Below, piece after piece: positions 15,655 through 16,375 of a stretch of 16,375 nucleotides of DNA (its first letter is position 1; the number at the start of each line of letters is the position of its first letter). Source of the DNA: Sulfurimonas sp. (GTDB taxonomy: Bacteria > Campylobacterota > Campylobacteria > Campylobacterales > Sulfurimonadaceae); contig JAIOSY010000209.1 of assembly GCA_021107375.1 (NCBI GenBank), forward strand, positions 1 to 16,375, read 5' to 3'. Under the pieces are notes generated by a model. The model had not been told where the DNA came from, did not search any database, and saw nothing but the letters and a program-made list of their open reading frames with translations. The position numbers were made by a program, and so were the translations under genes.

Positions 15655-16375
15655 ATGCATATAAAAAGATATACAATAGCGTCGTTCATATTAATTGCCT
15701 TTATGGGATGGGTAGGAACATTTTCAGATCAAAGTGTTACTATAAATGTATTTGGGGTTGTTTTACCTCCGCTTTCTATAGCTTTTTTAGTAATGATTCC
15801 AATGCTTATACTTTATATAGCAAGTGTTGCTCATATTGCTTTTTATTCAATTATAGGAAGTTTTAAACTTCGTAAATATGAAAAAGATTATGAAAAAATT
15901 ATAGAGTCGATAGTAGATGCATTATTGGGTAAAGAAAATAGAAATCATATTTTTAAAACACCAAGATATAAGATGTTGGGTTCTTTAGTTGATAATACAA
16001 CAATTTTCCCAAATGTTTTAGATAGTGCATCTATAGAAGATGAGAAAATTCGTAAGACAGTTAAAATTATAGAAGATATTAAAAATACTAAAATTGTTTA
16101 TATGAAAAAATTATCTTTACCAATAGATAACTCTTTAGTTGTTCAAAATGAGAGAAATAGATATAAAAGTGGTGATGTGAAAGCTGAAGATTTCTTGGGT
16201 TATCCTGATAAATATAATAAGGAATTATTAACTGAAATTTATGTAGATTTTGTTAAAACTGCATCTTTAACTGCTATTGAAAGTTATAAATCATTTATGA
16301 ATAAAGAGGCATTATTTAATATTTTATCTCGTGTTAACTCAGATGAAAATACTCTTAATATATCTGTTGAATCTC
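15655..16375 (+). CDS. Conserved-type membrane protein of unknown function, 3' end outside window
   Basis: An open frame starts at ATG 15655 after a purine-rich site (GAGAGAGAG at 15641-15649) and stays open for 240 codons to the window end. Two hydrophobic segments (about residues 8-22 and 34-66) are followed by a charged soluble part rich in Lys, Glu and Asp. No catalytic motif is recognised. It probably anchors in the inner membrane with a cytoplasmic C-terminal domain. Its place directly behind dksA matches my recollection of a conserved uncharacterised membrane protein in the same position in Campylobacter jejuni. Confidence 0.75.
   Translation, partial: MHIKRYTIASFILIAFMGWVGTFSDQSVTINVFGVVLPPLSIAFLVMIPMLILYIASVAHIAFYSIIGSFKLRKYEKDYEKIIESIVDALLGKENRNHIFKTPRYKMLGSLVDNTTIFPNVLDSASIEDEKIRKTVKIIEDIKNTKIVYMKKLSLPIDNSLVVQNERNRYKSGDVKAEDFLGYPDKYNKELLTEIYVDFVKTASLTAIESYKSFMNKEALFNILSRVNSDENTLNISVES

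Overview
The window looks like chromosomal DNA of a Campylobacterota (epsilonproteobacterium), most likely a Sulfurimonas-like free-living member. The grounds are low GC, a Helicobacter/Campylobacter-type MagIII DNA glycosylase, a short divergent RecO, the carboxy(nor)spermidine route to polyamines, and the order accD ... rlmH, dksA, membrane protein, which I recall from Campylobacter. The genus is an inference from gene content and not proven here.

Positions 1-105 hold a GC-rich hairpin (probable terminator) and the leader of the first gene. Positions 106-6578 form a plus-strand block: carboxynorspermidine/carboxyspermidine synthase, a large hybrid histidine kinase (two receiver domains and an Hpt domain), nspC, a small SAM-dependent methyltransferase and magIII. 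From the kinase onward every junction is a short overlap (11, 4 and 7 nt), so kinase, decarboxylase, methyltransferase and glycosylase look translationally linked. The synthase and NspC carry out consecutive steps of polyamine synthesis, and the kinase sits between them. recO lies convergently on the minus strand and overlaps the magIII 3' end by 18 nt.

Positions 7179-7356 are a divergent intergenic region with a -10 box and an adjacent dyad in front of gltBD (NADPH glutamate synthase, both subunits, 2 nt apart). Positions 13185-13392 hold a GC-rich structured element behind gltD and an accD promoter. Positions 13393 to the end are a housekeeping run: accD, a short ThiE-like protein, rlmH, a DksA-like zinc-finger protein and the start of a conserved-looking membrane protein that runs off the window.

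The most unusual signal is a 9-base word, CCACATGCC (extended consensus YCCACATGCCRA). It occurs nine times exactly plus one 8/9 match, on both strands and in different reading frames, almost all inside the synthase, nspC and methyltransferase genes. It is absent from the kinase lying between them. Two sets of copies form perfect inverted repeats inside coding sequence (10-bp and 12-bp stems). This behaves like a DNA-level signal such as an uptake sequence or short dispersed repeat, not a protein-level one.
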